A DNA stretch of 64,000 nt from Chitinophagales bacterium (GTDB lineage: Bacteria; Bacteroidota; Bacteroidia; Chitinophagales; UBA8649): the NCBI GenBank assembly GCA_020635975.1, contig JACJYT010000009.1:1-64000 (forward strand), in the 5' to 3' direction. Of this stretch, positions 60,062-64,000 are shown piece after piece (positions within the stretch are counted from its first letter, which is position 1; the number at the start of each line of letters is the position of its first letter). A program made the position numbers and the translations under genes. The notes beneath the pieces are model-generated. The model was not told the DNA's origin and did not search any database. It was given only the letters and a program-made list of their open reading frames with translations.

Positions 60062-61334
60062 GACTTAACCTCCTTTTAATATTTTGTTGTAAAACGATAT
60101 GATCAATTAATGGAGCAAATACATTCAATAAAAGTATTGCTAACATCCATCCTTCTGGATAAGCAGGATTTAAAACTCTAATAATTATACCAACTACACC
60201 TATCATAAATCCATACACCCACTTACCTGTATTGGTGCCAGAAGCAGTAACCGGATCGGTTGCCATAAAGGCCATAGCAAAGAATACGCTACCCATAGCA
60301 AATTGGTAGTACCAAGGCACCGCAATAAATGGATTCGTGAAATCTGGACTCATAGTACTGATAATGTTTAGTAAAATTGACATGAAAGCCGCACCAAGCA
60401 CCATAGAAAGCATGATTCTCCAACTTCCTATTTTGGTAAATACTAAAATTAAAGCGCCAATAATTACCGCTAACTTACTTACTTCTCCTATAGATCCAGG
60501 CACATTACCCAAAACTAAATTACTTAAAGAATAAGGATGATAAGTTGCTCCAGCAATTTGCACGGTGTAGTCTTGAACTCCCGCCCACCCTGCTTTAGCA
60601 GCTAGAGATAAAGGCGTTGCGCCTGTCCAACCATCTACTACAACAGCTGGAGCATTAATGCTTAAGAAATCGCTAGATCCGAAAACGGAAGCTAAGCTAT
60701 TAAAACCATGGTGCAAGGCAGTGTAATCTTTAGCTACCCAAATTTCATCACCAGAAATTTCTCCAGGGAAAGCAAAGAAAATAAATACACGAGCAATCAA
60801 GGCTACGTTGAAGATGTTCATTCCCGTTCCACCAAAAGCTTCCTTAGCTAAAACTACAGAAAAGGCTGTAGCTAAAGCCACTATCCATAAAGGAATAGCA
60901 GGTGGCATAATTAAAGGAATTAAGAAAGCAGATACTAAGAAGCCTTCTTCGATACCATGTCCTTTTTTAGCGGCAAAAATAAACTCAATTCCCAAACCCA
61001 CTAGGTGAACAATAATAATGATAGGAACAAATTGAATCAAGCCATATACCAATTTCGCACCGAAACCGCTGAAGAAATCAGGAAACAAGCCTAAGGCAAA
61101 ATAATGTTGGTGACCAATATTGTACATCCCTACTAAGAAAGCAAGTTGCATAGCAAGAACCACATGAATCATGGTTCTTTTAAGATCCATACCATCCTTG
61201 ATATGGGTTCCATTCTTGGCAACGTGATCAGGAACGTAAAGAAAGGTATCTATACCATCCCAAAGGGTATGAAGAAAAGGACTAGACTTCTTGTCCGGTT
61301 CTATTTTATCCATGAAATCTCTAATAAACTTCAT
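60048..61334 (-). CDS. nqrB: Na+-translocating NADH:quinone reductase subunit B
   Basis: A 428-residue membrane subunit with about ten helices that forms the sodium channel and binds riboflavin and covalent FMN. The flavin site is in DGWTGATPLSLAAKAG (Thr of TGAT). The blocks KEAFGGTGMNIFNVALIARVFIFFAFPGEISGD and FMATDPVTASGTNTGKWVYG are characteristic. It lies 43 bp after nqrA. Confidence 0.97.
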   Translation of the reverse strand: MKFIRDFMDKIEPDKKSSPFLHTLWDGIDTFLYVPDHVAKNGTHIKDGMDLKRTMIHVVLAMQLAFLVGMYNIGHQHYFALGLFPDFFSGFGAKLVYGLIQFVPIIIIVHLVGLGIEFIFAAKKGHGIEEGFLVSAFLIPLIMPPAIPLWIVALATAFSVVLAKEAFGGTGMNIFNVALIARVFIFFAFPGEISGDEIWVAKDYTALHHGFNSLASVFGSSDFLSINAPAVVVDGWTGATPLSLAAKAGWAGVQDYTVQIAGATYHPYSLSNLVLGNVPGSIGEVSKLAVIIGALILVFTKIGSWRIMLSMVLGAAFMSILLNIISTMSPDFTNPFIAVPWYYQFAMGSVFFAMAFMATDPVTASGTNTGKWVYGFMIGVVGIIIRVLNPAYPEGWMLAILLLNVFAPLIDHIVLQQNIKRRLSRVKA

Positions 61335-61377
61335 TGTTTTAATTTAATTTTATTAAATAAGTTTTAAATTCTTAGTC

Positions 61378-63027
61378 TTAGTTTTGAGAACGAATATAAT
61401 CTAAACCATCTCTCAAGATGCTTTGTAAAGGCTGCTTCGAAGTACATACAAATTCGCATAGCGCTAAATCTTCTTCTAGCACTTCGTAAATACCTAAGCC
61501 TTCCATTTCTTCAAAATCGTTTTTGATAATGGCCTTGATTAATTGTTGCGGATAAATATCCATTGGTAAAACTTCTTCGTACTGTCCAGTTACTACAAAA
61601 GCACGTTTCTCGCCATGCATATTGGTGTTGGCATCGAAAACAGTTGATGGAAACATACTCCATGGAATGGTTGGAGAAATACTTGGACGAGCATATTGTG
61701 GTACCATCCAACCAAACATTTCTTGGAAATTTCCTTCTTCAATTACACTCACTAAATTATCAAAGTAAGATACGAAACCGTCTGCAGCGATTTGCTTGCC
61801 GCTTAGAACGTTACCTGAAACCACACGAACATTATCGTTATTTAAGTTTCCTTCTATTAAAGAAGCCACATTAGCACCTAATAAGCTTTCTACATAGTAA
61901 TTCTCATTTAAAACAGAACCTACAAGAGCAAGATAACGCTTTGGTTCGTAAACACCAGCAGTAAATAATTTACCGATAGTAGCCACGTCTTCTGCCTTGA
62001 TTGTCCACACTATTTCTCCTTTAGCAATAGGATCTACATGGTGAATTTGAACGCCTACATTCCCCGTTGGGTGAACCCCATTAAAGTAATTTTTATTAAC
62101 GCCATTTGCGTTTAATAAAGTGGTACTTTTTGTTTTATTCGCGTCTAAGTTTAAATGAACTGGCGCTATTCTAGAAAGCGCATCCAAGCCTGCTTGAAAA
62201 TCGGCTGCTGGAATATTTTTAAAAACAAAGTTGTAATCTACAGCTAAAGGGGCTGTATCGAAAGCTGAAATATGAATAGACTTCGGATTACTGCTTAAGC
62301 TAGGCACAACACCAAAAGGACGTTCTGTTAAAAGCGTTAAAGCACCACTATCTGCTAGTTGTGCTAAAACCGTTTCTTTGCTTAAAGTAAGGGGATTCGC
62401 TTTTGGAAAACTTAACGATTCATTCTTTCCATCCGCTTCAATAATAATTTCTGCAATAGCTCTTTTGGCTGCTCTTTTAATTTCTTTTACGGTTCCACTA
62501 ACTGGAGAAGTAAAGAAAACGCCCTCAAATCCTCTATCGAAGAAAAGTTTTTCACCAGCTTTTACGGCTTGACCTTCCTTCACCAAGATTTTTGGTATAG
62601 GTTGAAGTCCAACAAAATCCGTTGGCTTAACGGCATAGGTCTTCGCATCGTACTTTCTTAAGAGCTTAGCCGCTTTACCAGAAAGTTTAATGTCGAAACC
62701 TTGACTTAGACTATTTACTTTTTTTTTTGAACCGTCTGCTAGAGTTTCTTCTTCTCCGATGAACAATTCTTTAAAAGTTGGTAACAAGCCCGGCGTGCTA
62801 TCCTTATCAGTGTTGAATTTCCCTGCAGCTAGCTTAATAATTTTATCTCCTAGCACTGCAGCTAAGAAAACTACCAAGATCATAACGCAAGAGAACAACA
62901 ATATTACTAAGGAATTAGCAGTAACTGGTGCTGCAGCTTGTTGAGCCATAGCCATAAAACCAAAGCTAGCGAAGAAGCTAGTTAAGCTAAGAGCTTTTGA
63001 AAATTTTGAAGAAAACCTATTTTTCAT
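61378..63027 (-). CDS. nqrA: Na+-translocating NADH:quinone reductase subunit A with N-terminal membrane extension
   Basis: The 549-residue protein is about 100 longer than usual NqrA (about 447). The standard cytoplasmic NqrA core begins near residue 106 (SQGFDIKLSGKAAKLLRKYD) and runs through FTSPVSGTVKEIKRAAKRA to CEFVCTSKQPLQSILRDGLDYI. The extra N-terminus has a signal-like segment (SLTSFFASFGFMAMAQQ) and a second hydrophobic helix (SLVILLFSCVMILVVFLAAVLG), then a charged linker. Two helices would return the chain to the cytoplasm, anchoring NqrA to the membrane. The upstream frame is in phase with no competing start at residue 100. It heads nqrABCDEF. Confidence 0.95.
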   Translation of the reverse strand: MKNRFSSKFSKALSLTSFFASFGFMAMAQQAAAPVTANSLVILLFSCVMILVVFLAAVLGDKIIKLAAGKFNTDKDSTPGLLPTFKELFIGEEETLADGSKKKVNSLSQGFDIKLSGKAAKLLRKYDAKTYAVKPTDFVGLQPIPKILVKEGQAVKAGEKLFFDRGFEGVFFTSPVSGTVKEIKRAAKRAIAEIIIEADGKNESLSFPKANPLTLSKETVLAQLADSGALTLLTERPFGVVPSLSSNPKSIHISAFDTAPLAVDYNFVFKNIPAADFQAGLDALSRIAPVHLNLDANKTKSTTLLNANGVNKNYFNGVHPTGNVGVQIHHVDPIAKGEIVWTIKAEDVATIGKLFTAGVYEPKRYLALVGSVLNENYYVESLLGANVASLIEGNLNNDNVRVVSGNVLSGKQIAADGFVSYFDNLVSVIEEGNFQEMFGWMVPQYARPSISPTIPWSMFPSTVFDANTNMHGEKRAFVVTGQYEEVLPMDIYPQQLIKAIIKNDFEEMEGLGIYEVLEEDLALCEFVCTSKQPLQSILRDGLDYIRSQN

Positions 63028-63073
63028 ATGGGCCTTTTAAAGTTTAATAAATTAAGCCTTTTTATAAATCGCT

Positions 63074-63082
63074 GCAAAGTTA
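63074..63082 (-). promoter_or_regulatory. -7 promoter box of nqr operon
   Basis: TAACTTTGC on the minus strand matches TAnnTTTG. It implies a leader of about 40 nt before the nqrA ATG and supports the long nqrA form, since it lies upstream of the extended start. Confidence 0.55.
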
Positions 63083-63244
63083 CTACAAAGAAATCTATTT
63101 AAGAAGTGCAATAATTCTTTTTTATTTGACTTATCCACATTACACGAAAAGTGTAGTAAATGTTTAGGAAATTGTAGAGATTTTAGCAATATTCGCAAGA
63201 GCTGTTAAAGTGAAAGTTTTACCTAAGTGCTAAATTGAACGACC

Positions 63245-63853
63245 ATGAGCGATAATAAAAATGAACTAGATCAATTTAAATGGGATTACACTAAAGAAAT
63301 TAGAAAGCACATACGCGTTGGATCTCTTATTTTAGCGCAACCCTTCTTACACGATGAAATCTTTAAAAGAACGGTTTGTTTAATCTGTGCCCACTCTCGC
63401 GCAGAAGGCAGCTTTGGCTTCCTTTTGAATAAGCTAACGGAGTTTCGAATTGGCGATTTTATTGAAGAATTAGAAGAACTCGATTTGCCGGTTTATTTCG
63501 GCGGACCTGTGGCAAGTGATTCGCTTTATTTTATCCACGACAACAGCATGCAACTACCCAATGCTCAAAAAATTCTAGACGGTGTTTATTGGGGCGGAGG
63601 TTTTGAAGAAATGAAGGCTGCTTTGGCAACAGATAAAAGCAAGGCAAAAAATATTAAGTTTCTTTTAGGCTATTCGGGTTGGGATCCTGGACAACTTCGT
63701 AAAGAAATCATAGAAGATTCGTGGATAGTAAGCGAAAGCAAAGCAGCTTATGTTTATTCGGACAAAGCCGATTTGTGGAAAGAAATTCTAGAAAACATGG
63801 GGGACGTTTACGACCATATGGCCCAGCTGCCAGAGCGACCAGAATTTAATTAA
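63245..63853 (+). CDS. YqgE/AlgH family protein
   Basis: A 202-residue soluble protein. The start of the domain (IRVGSLILAQPFLHDEIFKRTVCLICAHS), the GSFGFLLNKLTEF block, PVYFGGPVASDSLYFIHD and the C-terminal FLLGYSGWDPGQLRKEIIEDSW are the YqgE signature. The family is widespread and of unknown biochemical role, named after a Pseudomonas alginate regulator. It stands between the divergent nqr operon and a convergent partial gene. Confidence 0.95.
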   Translation: MSDNKNELDQFKWDYTKEIRKHIRVGSLILAQPFLHDEIFKRTVCLICAHSRAEGSFGFLLNKLTEFRIGDFIEELEELDLPVYFGGPVASDSLYFIHDNSMQLPNAQKILDGVYWGGGFEEMKAALATDKSKAKNIKFLLGYSGWDPGQLRKEIIEDSWIVSESKAAYVYSDKADLWKEILENMGDVYDHMAQLPERPEFN

Positions 63854-64000
63854 ATAAATCTTTAAGCTGGCTTATTTCCAAGGCTTTATCGTGCTCGTTT
63901 CGGCTCACAAAATAATATTGCATATAGAAGAGCAATTCTTTGATTAAAGCTTTTGGAGGTGCAGGATTAAAGAAACTGAGCTTTTCTTCTACTTGCATGG
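63846..64000 (-). CDS. Partial or small hypothetical CDS at window edge
   Basis: A minus-strand frame ending at 63846 reads MQVEEKLSFFNPAPPKALIK...SRNEHDKALEISQLKDLFN, 50 residues from the ATG at 63998. It may continue beyond the window. Helical, charged composition with no recognisable domain. It overlaps the YqgE stop by 8 nt, tail to tail. Confidence 0.5.
   Translation of the reverse strand, partial: MQVEEKLSFFNPAPPKALIKELLFYMQYYFVSRNEHDKALEISQLKDLFN

Noticed and set aside
61563..61874. 103-codon plus-strand frame inside nqrA
   Set aside because: It lies wholly within a strongly conserved gene on the other strand; shadow frame.

Overview
This 64 kb window is the chromosome of a low-GC Bacteroidota, most likely a marine member of the Flavobacteriia. 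The evidence is promoters with the Bacteroidetes -7 box TAnnTTTG, a secreted protease with a type IX sorting domain, a TonB-dependent receptor with a carboxypeptidase-regulatory domain, DUF4296, DUF6495 and DUF2795 proteins, a Na+-translocating NADH:quinone reductase (Nqr) operon and a sodium:solute symporter. Genus cannot be fixed from sequence reading alone. I saw no rRNA, tRNA or CRISPR array.

Layout. 1-25 kb is mostly housekeeping: release factor 3, an acetyltransferase, a TonB receptor with its lipoprotein behind a 23-bp palindromic operator, an XRE/ScfR-type regulator, a cobalamin adenosyltransferase, a RemB/Wzi-like barrel, a symporter, a secreted metallopeptidase preceded by a lipoprotein resembling its propeptide, CoA-transferase subunits, HMG-CoA lyase and MurQ. 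A 10-bp tandem repeat lies at 22.4-22.6 kb, followed by glycolysis genes (gap, pfkA).

25.8-30.7 kb holds a three-gene triterpenoid/sterol-entry cluster: eukaryote-type squalene synthase, squalene monooxygenase and a divergent oxidosqualene cyclase with cycloartenol-synthase-type active-site residues. Later sterol-tailoring genes are not in the window. A YceI-family lipoprotein (a family that includes isoprenoid binders) converges on the cyclase.

31-41.6 kb returns to core genes: HAD phosphatase, bioD, bioF, nucleoside phosphorylase, ECF sigma factor with an anti-sigma-like/barrel protein, rdgB, ilvE, mazG, an NqrM-like protein and apbE. The last two are probable maturation factors for Nqr.

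41.8-56.3 kb is an accessory island. An IS1595-family element sits in the loop of a hairpin with an 8-bp target duplication. An orphan gene follows. Then comes a tightly coupled five-gene operon: S1-domain COG1112 helicase, winged-helix protein, two-HKD PLD protein, CARF-only protein and Card1/Can2-like CARF-PD-(D/E)xK nuclease. It is bracketed by two attC-like imperfect inverted repeats of 128 and 129 bp, with no cas genes and no recognised cyclase. The helicase and PLD genes carry lesions in or near A-runs. After it come a small membrane-protein/DUF6934 pair flanked by 66-bp direct repeats, and a membrane protein behind a third attC-like site. I regard the helicase-PLD-CARF operon as the best candidate for an undescribed defence system.

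56.6-63.0 kb is the complete nqrABCDEF operon on the minus strand, with an NqrA carrying an unusual roughly 105-residue N-terminal membrane extension. YqgE and the end of one more gene close the window.

A recurring feature is a -7 box exactly 4 nt before the start codon, which predicts leaderless transcripts for several genes.
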